Part shown: piece after piece, positions 1 to 11,681 of the stretch | Layout of the letters: each line of letters opens with the position of its first letter | Position numbering within the stretch: position 1 is the stretch's first letter | Origin: Mortierella sp. BCC40632 | Taxonomy: Eukaryota; Mortierellomycota; Mortierellomycetes; Mortierellales; Mortierellaceae | Direction: 5' to 3' | Assembly (NCBI GenBank): GCA_011634665.1 | Contig: WAEK01000002.1 | Coordinates: forward strand, 696,001 to 760,000 | DNA: 64,000 nt | Notes under the pieces: model-generated | What the model was told of the DNA's origin: nothing | Seen by the model: the letters and a program-made list of their open reading frames with translations, nothing else | Databases searched by the model: none | Translations under genes and position numbers: made by a program

Positions 1-2
1 AT

Positions 3-3000
3 AAGCGGTTTGGGTTCCTGAACAAAACGAAGCGTTTTACAGATGCACAAAAATCCAAGTCCTCGTCCTCGCTTGTCTCTGCTTCAGGCTCAGGAACACC
101 GCCATGTACTGAGTACCAGAATAGAACGCTGTCATCAACCAACACGTCAGACCTACCGCCTCCACCCAATTCGATCTACGAACGCAACTCTCTCTCAGTT
201 TCCCTACCTTCGCTAGCCATTGGAAGGGACGGGAGTCAATGTACGTCGGAGACGGGTTCAGTCTATTCAAATGGCTCCACCACACCTGAACATGGTGCAA
301 GGAGGCCGACAGGGAATCGGACAAAGAGCACAGACAAAATAGGACAGGCTTTTATTGCCAACTCGAACAAGACCGAGGAAAGGCTACGGCGTGAGGTAAG
401 AAATGATGATGTGATGAGTTGGCGTTTATTCAGATTTGGCGTGTTTGAGCTTCATAAGCACACACACACAGACACACAAAACAAAACCAAATTTGTGTTT
501 GAGAAAGGAGAATCGGAGGAAAGGAGCAGAAAAAAGGAGGGGATCATTAGAGTATGCGTCGGAGGGGGGTAAGAAAAAAAGGATCTCATCCAAGATCAGG
601 GGAGCGTTGTTAATCTGTTGATGTGAACAGCCCAATCTGGCTCAGTTTCCTGTTTCCATACCTACCGGTGTCGAAATCTCCTGACTGTTGTTATCCTTCC
701 TAACAGTCAGCCATCCCTCCTCTTTTCTCTCTCTCTCTCTACTTCCCCCTATGAACCTTTTTTGCTCCAAAAAAAAAGCTGGCAGAGCTGACAGAGCGGT
801 TTGAGAAGCTTCGACAATTACACCAAAGGGATCTGGACGCTGTGAATGAGAAACACAAGAAGGGCGAGCTTCTGTATCAGAGTGCGATAAAGGAGAAGAA
901 CTCGATCCTGACCCAGCTCACAGCAAAGGAGTCCGAAATTGGTAAGGCAACACCGTCATTGGAAAAAAAAAAAAAAAAAAAAAAAGAACAGGCCACAGGG
1001 GGGAAGGGATCGAAGAAAAAGAAAGAGCGAAAAAGAAAAAAAAAAAAGGAGAGCTCCGTGTCCTGCTCGCGAGATATGTTGTCCATGGTGGTTCCCTATG
1101 TACTAAAGATGTATTCATCCTTTTGATTTCTTCCGTGAACTCCTTGTTGTATTATGCCTTTTTGGCGACCCCGACCCCACACTGATTGACTTGAATGACT
1201 CCTCCATCCTTTAGCTGACCTCAATGCAAAGCACCATGTGCTTAAATCAACTGTAAGTAATCACTTGCTGCATATTATTTGCCATCTGTCATTTGATGGT
1301 CTCTTGAAAAGGAGACAGAGATTGTAGGGGAATGGGGGGGGGGAGGTTTGGTCACGTCAAGGGATGCAGGATGTAAGGCACGGAGATCAATTTTTAGAGT
1401 TGATTCAGAGTTAATGAGGTCGAGTCGCCCAAATATGAGCCTTTTGCCTAGAGCTGAGCTCTGGATGCCCCAAATAGACACGTTAGGCTTATTACTCGTC
1501 CATGCTTAGTCCTGGCTCTCTTTGGCATGCCCTTGCTTTCTCAGTCAAGCTGTAGTCTTGATTCGGACGTTTTGTTCATTATGTGAGCAAATGGCGAGCA
1601 AGGCTTCAGAATGGCAGGGGTGTCGTATTTTTATCGATATTAGGGTATGGGGCGCTTTTGCATAGTGCATGGTCGGCTCACATTGCTTTTGGTATCTCTC
1701 CGCTCTTTTGTACAAAAAAGCTTGAAAAATCAGAGAGGGCGGCAACGGCATCGTCCGAGAAGGTCGCCAAGACGGCTCAACTGCAGAAAAGGATCGACGA
1801 ACTGGAGCGCCTACAAGGCCGAAACAAACAAGCACTCGAAGACCAAGAAGTATCAACAAAAGAGCTTCGTCAAAAGCTAGATCTTGAACGCTTACAGTTG
1901 CAGCAACAGCTTTCTGACCAAAGAGAGTCATTGGAAGCTGAAGCTACACGCATCAGAGAGGTACACCGGTCAGCTATCGAGAAGCTTGAGCTAGAACTAA
2001 AGAAGGCCCAGGATGACGTCGAACATTGGAAGAAACGAGTCGCAGCGCTTGAAAAGCGGATACGTGAGCTCGAGGAAGAGCTCGCAGCGGAACGCAGAAA
2101 GATGGAGGAGCTGAGAAAGACAATGAAGGATGAGATTCAACGACTTCAAGGTCTACTTGATGCAGCCAATAGGCGAATTCAAGAACTGGAGCTTGAACTT
2201 GAAGAAAAGGCGGCAACATCAAGGACAACGATCATTCAGCTCCAAGGAGAAAATGACAAGCTAGAAGCGCGTTTACAAGGAGCCCTCAGCGAACTTAGTG
2301 TATTGACGACAAGACACCAAGCCGCGGAGAGACTTATGGAAGACCAGCGGAAAAGGCATACCGATGCGGTAGACACAATGATCCATCAATATGACGAGCA
2401 AAAAGCACAGCTTCAAAAGGAAAGACAGGAGCACCTTAGGGCAAGACAAGAGCTCGAACAAAAAGTGACAAACTTGATGACTGAGCTGGCTCATAATCAA
2501 GATGAACTACTCAAGGTCAAGGCTGAGAGGACAAGACTACAAGACAAAGAAGACCAAAGCCAGATTGCGATCGAGACGCTATCAAAAGAGATGAGGCGTA
2601 TGGAAGACATGCATCGAACATCGCAGGAGGCCATGAAGCAGCAGCAAGAGTCCTGGATAGCAAAATACGAAGCACTACAAAATGATTCCTTGTCACAGAA
2701 ACAGTCGTCTGAGGTTGCGCTCACGGACCTGAGAGCTGCGCTCGAAAGTAAATCCGAAGACCATTCACAGGCGTTGAACACGATTAAGGCTGTCCAGGCA
2801 GAGCTACAAGCTATCGAACTCCAGCACAAGGAAGTTGTGTCGATCAACTTGGAGCAACAAAAACAGGCAGAGGAGGCACTTTCAGTGATTGCACACTTGG
2901 AAGAAGAAAAGTCAAATCAAGCGGAAAAAATAGAACGAATAACCGAAGCAAACGAGGAGCTCACTCTGGAGATAAAGAGGATGGAGGCGGATTTACATAC

Positions 3001-4984
3001 GAAAGGCGTATCCGTCGCATCATTAGAGTCTAGCATCGAGTCCATTCAAAAGGAGAAGGCCGAAAATGACGCAAAATCGCACAAGCAGATCCAGGAGCTG
3101 GAGATCCAACTCGCGGACAAAAGCAAGGGTTTTGAGACATTACAGGAGAAAGAACGACATTGGGAACAAGAGCGGGATCAATTCCTGGAAGATATGTCCT
3201 CTCAAAGCAGCCAGATTGGTGTATTAGAGAAGAATTTGGAACAATCAACCATCACTCATGAAGCGGAATCGAAGGCAAACGCAGAGCGTATCAAGGAGCT
3301 CGAGAGCCGCTGTCATCGGATGGAAAAGGTGTTCCAAGATCTTTTCAAGGCTTCAGGTGCTGTGATGCCATCTGAAGTTGTCCAGGAAGACCGAGAACTG
3401 TGGCAGGAGCAAGCTGCTACTGTCCTTCAAACATTGATGCACAACCAAGCCATGCATACTGAACTCATGAGGGAAAAAGAAGAATTGGAGCGGGCCTCAC
3501 TCGCAACAACGACCGTCCAGGATCACAATGGTGCGGTAACAGATCTTTCGAGTCTCCAAGATAAGATTAAAGAGCTCGAGGACCTGGTCCGCCAACTCAG
3601 AGCTCAAGTGGAGTTCCTCGAGGCAGAGAATATTGGTAAGGTGGCAATCATTAAGGCTCTCCAAGACGAATATGAGTACCAAGAGAAGCTCATCCGAGAC
3701 CTATCCAAGAATGAAGACGCGTCCAAGGAGGTTGTACGACTAGAGGAGGAGCTCAGGGTGCTTACCAATCACACTCGCGAAATGGATGAGTGGGTCAAGC
3801 AGGTTCAAGAGGATGTATCAAAGTATAAGACAGCGTACGTCAAGGCAGATACTACCCGAGAAGAGACGCTTCTAGACATGGCAAGACTGCATGAGGAGCT
3901 TGCCGAATCTGAGCGTGCACGTGTGGAGATTGAGCATCAACTCCAAGTGGAGGTGAACATGCTGATCAAGAAGCACGATTTGACTGGCGATGAATTGTCA
4001 AGACTCTCGAAGATGTCCATTGATTCAGCGCAGAGCCAGGGACTTAAGCAAAAGGTAACAAGATATGAAACAGTTTTTATCAATTCTCCTTGGTTCATTG
4101 ACCATTTCACTGGCGAGCGCTTGCCTAATCTTTTTTTTTTTTTTTTTGTTTTTTTTTTCTTGGGCACTCGTTGTTATTAGGTCAGACAAATTGCGCAACT
4201 TAAGGAAGAGAATCTGACGCTCAAGAAAAAGAACTTAAGTCTCTCAAACACGCGCGATTCGCTCCGGTTGAAATACCTGCATGTTGAACGGGAGCTTGAA
4301 GCATACAAAGCAGCAGCGACAACAACTACCGGAGCATCAACGCCGTCTCTGTCTGGTAGTTATTTAAATGACGCGAAACGCGGAGCAAATAATTATCCTG
4401 GTCTCTCTGGTGCATCAACGCCGTCAGTAGCAGGAGGAATTGGAACCAGCGGATATTCCGGCTCCTCAAACAACCACAGCCATCAGCCAACGAGTGGCAC
4501 AGATGGCAGTACAGGCCAAGTTTTGAGCACATCAGATCAGCTGAAGCTCGTGAGTGGAAAGCTCCAGTTGCAAGTTGCTGCGAACAGCTCAATGCCACCC
4601 TCAGCGTCATCGTCTTTGGCTTCGTCTCCTCTTGCAGCGACATTTGGATCTTCGGCCACACCAGCCAGGAGGACTACGGGTCCAAGTAATTCGATGAATA
4701 GGCCAAGATCGACCTCGACAACATCTACAGCGTCGACACTGACGACTCGGTCAACAGTATCTTCAACTACGGCTACGGGATCGTCGTATTCATCTTCATC
4801 ATCATCATCTACTGTAGCATCCAACAATTACTCGAGTTCAGGCTTTCTGGCAAAGACTTCAACTGTAAGCAAGGCGGGCTCAAGTGTGAATGTAACAATG
4901 CCAGCAAAGCCCCTGTTAAGATCTAGAGCCGCGCGGACCTATATGGCTGGACAACAGCAGCAACCCCAGCAGACCGCACATTAA
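3..4984 (+). CDS. Long coiled-coil protein, 5' end outside window (cytoskeletal or tethering type)
   Basis: Exons read as 3-395, 779-941, 1215-1252, 1721-4054 and 4181-4984; all joins keep frame and use GT..AG, giving about 1243 residues with the N-terminus missing. The first 130 residues are Ser/Pro-rich and disordered. About 850 residues of almost unbroken heptad repeats (Leu, Glu, Lys, Gln, Arg) follow, starting near 'LAELTERFEKLRQLH'. The last 230 residues are a Ser/Thr-rich tail ending in a Gln-rich stretch. No catalytic motif is visible. The layout fits a microtubule plus-end protein of CLIP-170 type, a kinesin tail or a Golgi tether; a deciding N-terminal domain (CAP-Gly or motor) would lie left of the window. 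The acceptor at 1719-1720 is weak and an extra small exon in the 468-nt intron is possible. Coding status is secure, family is not. Confidence 0.85.
961..982 (+). repeat. Poly-A run inside an intron of the coiled-coil gene
   Basis: An A tract of about 22 nt lies in the 942-1214 intron. A similar T-rich tract (about 4133-4160) sits in the last intron, just before the acceptor, where it may act as the polypyrimidine tract. Confidence 0.8.
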
Positions 4985-5066
4985 GAATAGAGTCAGTCTA
5001 ATTTAAATATAATTATTGCATGATAACAGCCACCAGACAGAAAGAGCTCAGGTCTATGAGCCAAAG

Positions 5067-5102
<36 letters not shown>

Positions 5103-5870
5103 ATCTTGGAATTTCTTCCGACCAAAAAAAAAAAAAGATCGACGTCAACCCATCAACCGAAAGTTTCGAAGGGAACTCGTTAGAGATCCCTGCTGTTCGG
5201 TCCCCCGATCTTTTCTTTTGGGTGGATCCCAACAAAGATTTCTCTTGATAGTGATGACATCAGCAGACTTTGCAAATTTGTTTCTCTTTCCTCATATCAA
5301 CCTAATCCCTCGCCCAGCGACCCTACTAGGTATCATACAACCTGATCATTTTTTTCTAGGGATAATCTTCATCATTCACAAGTATAAAGGGAAAACAACG
5401 ACTCGTTATTTGGGGTGCGACTCTTGCAAATGTCTAGTCGCAAATGCCCCTGCTCGTGTTGATTGGTTCAACTTCTCCTTGCTGCTACATGCTGTAGGCC
5501 AATAGAGTAAGGTTTGTACAAGATAACTCAACAATACTCTCAGGAACAAAGTTATTTCAATAGTGAGTGGTCATAAGAATGGACATTCATCTTCATTAGA
5601 GTAGGACTTCTCGTTACGATATGGTTGCGGGTGCTTGGGACCAGCATGGGCTGTCTTGCTAATCTTGTCTGTCTGGGTCGCCAAGGGGGGGTTCTTTCTC
5701 GCCTTCTCATCCATTAAAACCGTCTATGCTTGCATTCATGTCAAATCATGCCTAAAGTCCATCCTTGAATTTAGTGATACAAACACTCTGGTTGTCGATT
5801 CGGGTCTACTTGATCACTATCCTCCTTCCCAAAGTCGTTTGATAGGATGCTCTCTTTAGGCATTGCCTCT
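4985..5870. other. Convergent intergenic region
   Basis: This is the gap between the 3' ends of the coiled-coil gene (+) and the VAP gene (-). It contains T-run/A-run palindromic stretches near 5069-5102 and 5124-5136 that could form a long A/T hairpin. Short open frames here encode homopolymer residues or give no family signal. No gene is called. Confidence 0.6.
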
Positions 5871-7253
5871 TTAAAAGAAGAGATATGCAAAGATGAATGA
5901 AACCAAGGCAGCAGCAGCAACAACTGTAATAGGATAGCCCTCTTGCTGAGCCTTCATCTGAACTGCTGTCAACACTGGTGCTGATGACGCTCCAGTTTCG
6001 GGCTTGCGTTGGCGGAGCTATCAAAAGGAATCAAGAAGAGGGGTTAGTTACCTTGCTAGACGCACAAGAACGTTGACTTGCATGGGCAATCTATTTGATA
6101 AAGGCGTTTGAGATAGGATCCTACTGTGACAGCTTCGGTTTGGAGTTTCTCGATCGAACTCTGCAAGGACTGGATCGTATCCTGAGCAGTCTGGAGCTCG
6201 CGCTTCAAAATTTGGGCATCAGACGCAGGAGACACTATTGGTGAATGAGAGTGAGACGTCTGTGTAGTGGTCGTCGTCCCTGATAGTGCTACGGATGCAA
6301 AGGATGTAGTGGGAGAAGGAGGTGCTGGCACGGTGTTGGTTGTGCTTTGAGTGGGAGACACTCGGGAAGAGCTATCCTCATCCTGAGACTCTTGCGAGTC
6401 GATTGGTGGCAAGAAAACACAGCGGATTTTTTTTTCACAGATCTGGTCTCTAGCATCTCTTTCAACAGCGGGCCACTAAGAAATATGGCAAGAAGGCGCT
6501 AGAATTAGTAGTAGTGACGACAGGAGCTGGTCGTCAGACAGACACCCTTCTGCGTTGTGGAACTCCACAAGTCCCGCTTGATAACAGAATGGCCCTTTTC
6601 ATCCAAAGGATCGTCCTCGTGAACACTCGACGGAACAGAACATTGGCACCACGGGATGCTTACCAGGTCAGCCAGAGAGAGGTCTTCACGTTCTGCGGTG
6701 ATGGCTACGCTCTGGACCAAGAACTTGTCCTTGCACCTAAAATCGGCTGGAGGATCTTCCCTCATGGCCTGCATCTGGACTGCACATCCGAACCATTGGG
6801 GACGGACAGCGTAAAGTGAATGGAGTCATGGTTAGCTGGGGTAATGCCTCCACGATGGCTGATCTCTTCCCTTTTGTCTACTGTAGAGACAAATCCGTTT
6901 CATCATCATTATGCTTTTGGATGCTGGGATGAAAGCCTTACTTTGAACCTCCAGTTCCTGGCCTGGTTCCACGCGTCCAGAGTTTGGCCGCACACAGTAC
7001 TGTCTGGGTGCTGTTGTCTTGACCTTGAATGCAATTGGCAGCTGCGTTGGGTTGGAGATGAGCAGTGCTTCCCTGATAGGTTCCGTCAGAGGCCCTACAT
7101 GTTCATTAAAAGGATCATCCGCGTGGTTCGCATCGGGGTCAGTCCATGTGGGTCAGTCCACAGAAGGTGGTAGTGATGCCATTGAACAAAAAGTTCAATG
7201 AAAGACTTACTGCGAAAGGCCAGCTGAGAAGGCGGAGTGAGTTCGATGGACAT
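5871..7253 (-). CDS. VAMP-associated protein (VAP/Scs2), ER membrane contact-site receptor
   Basis: Five exons on the minus strand: 7211-7253, 6942-7094, 6664-6779, 6125-6475, 5871-6017; 810 nt, 269 residues, phases consistent at every join. The protein opens MSIELTPPSQLAFRRP and has the MSP domain signature 'LLISNPTQLPIAFKVKTTAP', then 'QYCVRPNSGRVEPGQELEV' and 'MREDPPADFRCKDKFLVQS' (about residues 1-125). A Ser/Thr/Pro linker and a short coiled coil ('LKRELQTAQDTIQSLQSSIEKLQ' region) follow. The C-terminal tail anchor, ITVVAAAALVSFIFAYLFF, ends directly at the stop. VAPs bind FFAT-motif proteins at ER contact sites and help set lipid exchange and phosphoinositide levels. The length matches the family (240-290 aa) and all expected parts are present. 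The start is fixed by the family-typical N-terminus. Confidence 0.95.
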
Positions 7254-7280
7254 GGGGATGGGGATAGCTGTGAGAGAGAG

Positions 7281-7302
7281 ATATATATATATATATATAT
7301 AG

Positions 7303-7337
<35 letters not shown>

Positions 7338-7350
7338 TATATAATAATAG

Positions 7351-7396
<46 letters not shown>

Positions 7397-7515
7397 TTGT
7401 GATGAGGATGAGGATGAGGATGAGGGTGAGTGAGGATGAGGTGGGGAGAAAACGGGGTCGGACGGATAGATGAGATGTTGCTGCTGCCGTTGCTGCTGTT
7501 GCTGCTGTTGCAGCT

Positions 7516-7548
<33 letters not shown>

Positions 7549-7558
7549 ACTGCTACTG
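7281..7558. repeat. Compound microsatellite upstream of the VAP start
   Basis: In + orientation: (AT)n at 7281-7300 and 7307-7332, (TG)n at 7355-7394, a GATGAG-type array at 7400-7440, and CTG/TTG trinucleotides at 7477-7558. The cluster begins 28 nt upstream of the VAP start codon, so it lies in its 5' UTR or promoter. Long open frames across it (Leu runs, His-Thr runs) are artefacts of the repeats. Confidence 0.95.
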
Positions 7559-8367
7559 GGGCTCTTTGTACCAAGCGCAAAAAATAAGATGCAGTCTCTG
7601 AGTGGTGAGGGAGTGACAGTGAGAGTGAGTCTCGTCTGCAGATTTAGATCGGCTCTCGACGCGGCTTCCAATGTTGGCTGCTTCTCGCATTGCTCGCCCA
7701 CGCGCGCACGGCAACCTCAAATGCTCTCGTCACTTACCCACTCACTTACTCACTCACTCTTTTCCTCTTTTCCTCTTTTCCTCTCTCCTCTCGCTCTTTC
7801 TTCCTTTCTTTCCTTCTCATTCAACCTGGCCTCGCAGTTTACTCTACAGATTGGCCTATAAACCTCTATAAACTCAAGGGAGCTTTGGCCCTTTCCCTTC
7901 CACGGTCACCGTCTTCGGCCTTTCACAGATATCCAAGTCAGCAGTAGACTATCTCTTTTGTTAAAAGTGGCAGCGCATTGGGACCTGCTCGCTATTCAGG
8001 ATCCCCGCCTTTGCAGCTTTGGGCAAAAAGCAATTAGGCCTGCTGCAAACAGATCGCAACGCGGGTGCTCGAGCACACACGTGAAGAGCACGAGAGGTCC
8101 AACGTAATCTACACATGCACCTAGGGTAGAGCCACTAGGTGGAACTATGGCAAAAGACACTTTAACACAATGGCAGACCAGCAAGCAGAGAGCAAATTAT
8201 CTCATTGTAATCGGCGGTTTATTAAATGAATGTAGTGCATGGCATGTAGGTATAGCAGTATAGCAAAATACAAAAAGGAAGAAGGGATGACCTCCCTTGC
8301 CAGGAAAAAGAGGGGAACAAAAAAGCACCCCTCAAAGGACTAGGAGAGTACCTTGGTACACACTGGT
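7559..8367. other. Intergenic, VAP promoter side and 3' flank of the oxidase
   Basis: The region contains CT-rich pyrimidine tracts with CTCACT and TTTTCCTC tandem motifs at 7735-7800, probably promoter or 5' UTR of the minus-strand VAP gene. No supported coding sequence was seen. Confidence 0.5.
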
Positions 8368-9846
8368 CTAAGGCAAGGGGATCGACTGAGGGAAGTTGAA
8401 CAGGTTGCCTGGGTCCACCTTCTTCTTGATAGTCTTAAGCCGAGGCAAGTTATTGCCATAGTAAGCCACGAGCGAGTTGGGCAAGTCGCGGTCAATGTAG
8501 TTCGAGTACGCAGCAATGGGTCCACTGCTATAGGCATCCAGCATTTCATTGTAAAAGTCGATACTCCACTTCTGGCAGGGTTTGCAAGGAGGCTTGCCAG
8601 GCTTGACGTTGGCATCACCCCACTCCGTAATGAACTCAATGCCGAAGATTGCGTCTCGGTGAACAAATGAACTGTCGCTGTCAGGCTTCTGCAGCTTTCC
8701 TGTCCAGAGATCGACAATCACGTAGGCGGCAGAGATACCTTTAGGAGGATTACTCAGGTACTTATAAATGATTGCACCCTCCTGGTCACTCATCGGCTTG
8801 CGATAGACGAGCGAGCGGCCCTTCGCGTAGTGGGAGTCTCCGGCCTTAGGGTTGGAAAGATCCTTATTACCCATCCAAGCAAATCGGATTGCCGAGTCAA
8901 GCCAAGTTCCTTCGCGGATATCCGATGACTTTGCTGGGCCTGTCTTCTTTAACAGAGGTGCGACAGCCTTGTCAGCATCAGCTCTTGGTCCGAGGTAGTT
9001 CACCTGAACCTGGATATTTCCACCACTGTCAAGATTCATCTCAGCCATCAGATCATTAGGCGCACTCTGGCCCCAATCTGCATATGCCTTCAAAAGGGTC
9101 TTGTATTGAGAAAGAGGAAAGTCGAGTGTCATGGTTGTCACTTTGCTTGGTGCCTTGTAAGCTTGGACCTCAAACTGTGTTACAACACCGTATGATCCGC
9201 CACCAGCACCACGGAGCGCCCAAAACAGATCCTGGTTGGCGTCTTTACTGACACGGAGTAGGTCGCCGTTGGCAGTAACGATGTTCATTGCGACAATATT
9301 GTCAGACAGAAGACCGTACTTGCGAGTAGACATGCCAATGCCTCCGCCAAGCGCATGTCCACCGATTCCGACGGTTGGGCATGTTCCTGCAGCTGTCATA
9401 TACTTGCCATTCTTCCAGAGCATGTCATAGAGACGACCTAGACGGAAGCCAGATCCGACTGTGGCGACGTTGGTCTTTTTGTTGATACTAAACTGCTGGA
9501 ACAGGTTAAGATCCAGGACGAGGACACCATCACGACCACCTTGGCAGTAACCCTCAAATGAGTGACCACCCGATCTGGGCGCGACAGCGACATTATACTG
9601 AGTGGCACACTTAACAGCAGCCTGAACATCAGCCTCCTTGCTGGGATGGAAGATCGCCACAGGCTTGTAGGTGAAGATGTAGTTCTCGCCAAGAGACTCC
9701 GTTGTGTAGTTACTGGACTTAGGGGTGATGAGATAAGAGCCCCCTTTGATTCCTTCGAGACAAGAGACAAGGTTGGCAGGCGCGGCTTGCGCTTGAAGCA
9801 ATGCCATGGAGGCCAGTGCCGAGAGTGAGAGAAGCTTCACCAACAT
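8368..9846 (-). CDS. Secreted FAD-linked oxidase, berberine-bridge-enzyme-like
   Basis: A single exon of 492 residues. Residues 1-22 are a signal peptide (hydrophobic core, AQAAPA cleavage site), so the enzyme is probably secreted. The FAD-binding PCMH-type domain covers about residues 55-230. 'APRSGGHSFEGY' carries His95 and 'GTCPTVGIGGHALGGGIG' carries Cys156, the two residues that hold FAD in a bicovalent link in this family. The C-terminal BBE motif is 'YYGNNLPRLKTIKKKVDP' followed by 'GNLFNFP' (about 463-488). Family members oxidise sugars, oligosaccharides or alkaloid-like substrates with O2, releasing H2O2; the substrate cannot be told from sequence. The size matches secreted fungal oligosaccharide oxidases. 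It lacks introns, unlike its neighbours VAP and the zinc-finger gene, which is compatible with later acquisition or retroposition but proves neither. Confidence 0.93.
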   Translation of the reverse strand: MLVKLLSLSALASMALLQAQAAPANLVSCLEGIKGGSYLITPKSSNYTTESLGENYIFTYKPVAIFHPSKEADVQAAVKCATQYNVAVAPRSGGHSFEGYCQGGRDGVLVLDLNLFQQFSINKKTNVATVGSGFRLGRLYDMLWKNGKYMTAAGTCPTVGIGGHALGGGIGMSTRKYGLLSDNIVAMNIVTANGDLLRVSKDANQDLFWALRGAGGGSYGVVTQFEVQAYKAPSKVTTMTLDFPLSQYKTLLKAYADWGQSAPNDLMAEMNLDSGGNIQVQVNYLGPRADADKAVAPLLKKTGPAKSSDIREGTWLDSAIRFAWMGNKDLSNPKAGDSHYAKGRSLVYRKPMSDQEGAIIYKYLSNPPKGISAAYVIVDLWTGKLQKPDSDSSFVHRDAIFGIEFITEWGDANVKPGKPPCKPCQKWSIDFYNEMLDAYSSGPIAAYSNYIDRDLPNSLVAYYGNNLPRLKTIKKKVDPGNLFNFPQSIPLP

Positions 9847-9996
9847 TGTCGGAAGTAAGAGTATGATGGAGAGCTTGTTGGAGTCTGAAAGTCAAGCAGT
9901 GACCCAAGCAGTGTAAAGGAGAAAGACGGTGGTGACAAGAGAAGGAGGAACCAGGAGGAAGGAGGGATGGAGAGGAGACAACAAGAACGAGCGCTG

Positions 9997-10004
9997 AATT
10001 TATA
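9997..10004 (-). promoter_or_regulatory. TATA-like box of the FAD oxidase gene
   Basis: On the minus strand the sequence reads TATAAATT, about 150 nt upstream of the oxidase start at 9846. This is a plausible distance for a fungal TATA promoter with a 5' UTR of about 100 nt. Confidence 0.45.
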
Positions 10005-11605
10005 CAGCTACAGGTTGACCGAGGAGCACAAATATAGAACACTGAGCGGTGGCATGAATGACCGACGTGACCTGACGGACAATGCGGACTCGCTCCCTCC
10101 CTGCGCATAGGCGGTGCTGCGACAATTGCTCCGTATTATGTCCTATGTTGATTAGTCCCCCCTGCCGCCAGTGCAGCACGCGCAGCTTTGTGTCCAGGCT
10201 AAAGGTGGGCCATAGCAAGAAATAGCATAAAAACATACGGATAATCGCCAAGATGATTGTACTCATCCATGGTATCCAAGCCTTTCTCGGCTACTTACAA
10301 TTGTCTCGATCACATCACTTGAAATACAAAAAATAAACCGTAGCGACAGGTTATTTTCGGCGCCGATGACAGGGCAAGAGAAGCACATTGGCGTAACCTT
10401 TTTCTTTGCTACCACTGTCTTTCTCTCCGCACAAGCCAGTCGTACAATCACTGGACAGAAGGGATCTCGCCCGACGTAAAGAGCGAACGTAAGTGTAAAA
10501 TAGGGTTAAAGAAAGACAAAAATAGCTATTTTTTCTCATCCCTTTTCATCCTGATGGCACTTCAGCTAATCAACAGGTCGGCGTAGCTCTCGACCACCCA
10601 AACTTTTAAGGACTAGACCTCGACATTACTGCATCTTCAACCATCTCTGTATTCCATCCCACACTCTTTTCTTTTTCTTTTTTCTTTTTGTCTCGCTTAT
10701 TCTGCCATGCTGCTACCCGATAGAGCGGTATTTTCGGACCCTGGAAGTGGAGGCGTCCTGTTTGAGTTCACCAATCATAAGTGCCGAGATGGTTGTCCTG
10801 AAAACGGCAGGACAAACTGAAGGAATGCGCCCATTGTGGACTCTGATTTTTGCTGACTGTCTCCTATTCTGACTGTTGTTGCATTGTGAAAACGGCGCCG
10901 ATAGCCCAAATCTTGTAAACTTTAGTGTTGACCGCAATGGTCCTTTCTTGGCTCTCGTGCTCTCTCCTATCCTCTCTTACTGCTGCACGTGGCTTGGGCA
11001 AGAGGACTCTTCGGTCCATTTAGGGCGAAAAGCGGCGACACAGTGTTTCACGAACATGACAAAAAAAAAAAAAAAAAACACACGCCGAAAGTGGAGGAGC
11101 TTAGATCAAGAATGTATGCAGTGTAGAGATGGGTCTTTCACTTTTTTTCACGCACTACCATGCTCCAGATCACCTGGGTCCCAAGAAAAATGTAAAAAAA
11201 GAAAACGAACCTAGCTCTGCGCAGGCATTCTTTCAAGAGATATTTTTAATTTCAACCCATGCTCCCTATTCCACGGGCAGTTGAAAAGATTAAAATAGTG
11301 AGAGGATGGGAGAGGATGGGTGTACAGGGATTGACACTAAATGGAGTCGATTGTAGGTTTGAGGTGATGGCAGAGGAGAGAAGAACATTATGCTAACTCA
11401 CTATTGTCTGGTCCTCTAGAGTGAGTATGGAAGCGAGAAGGGAGAGGGAAGTGAGAGAGAGAAGTGCGATACTACACGTACAACGTACACTAGCATTGGT
11501 CCTCATGCCTTGTTTTCATTGACCCACCATTATCAAGTTTGGAAACACCAACAACTTGTGCATCGGGCTGATGTGCTGAAATGTAGCTGATATGCGAGCC
11601 TGACT

Positions 11606-11681
11606 TATCCCTTCGTCTGTCAAAATTTCAAAATCTCTGTAAATTTGGAACAGATTTGTTCCCAAAACAGACGAAGGGATA
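11606..11681. mobile_element. Short TA-flanked inverted-repeat element (MITE-like)
   Basis: Perfect 13-bp terminal inverted repeats, TCCCTTCGTCTGT (11608-11620) and ACAGACGAAGGGA (11667-11679), are each bounded by TA. That is the target duplication expected of Tc1/mariner-type elements. The 46-bp interior is A/T-rich with a weaker inner palindrome. No second copy was noticed in this window. Confidence 0.55.

Noticed and set aside
4537..4827. Asp/Val-rich minus-strand frame
   Set aside because: Antisense shadow of the Ser/Thr-rich tail of the coiled-coil gene.
7430..7861. Open frame rich in Leu runs
   Set aside because: Produced by CTG/TTG trinucleotide repeats; no start context or domain.
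10707..10820. Short frame starting MLLPDRAVFSDPGSGG after a pyrimidine tract
   Set aside because: Promoter-like context is suggestive, but the frame closes after 37 codons and no downstream exon could be joined.
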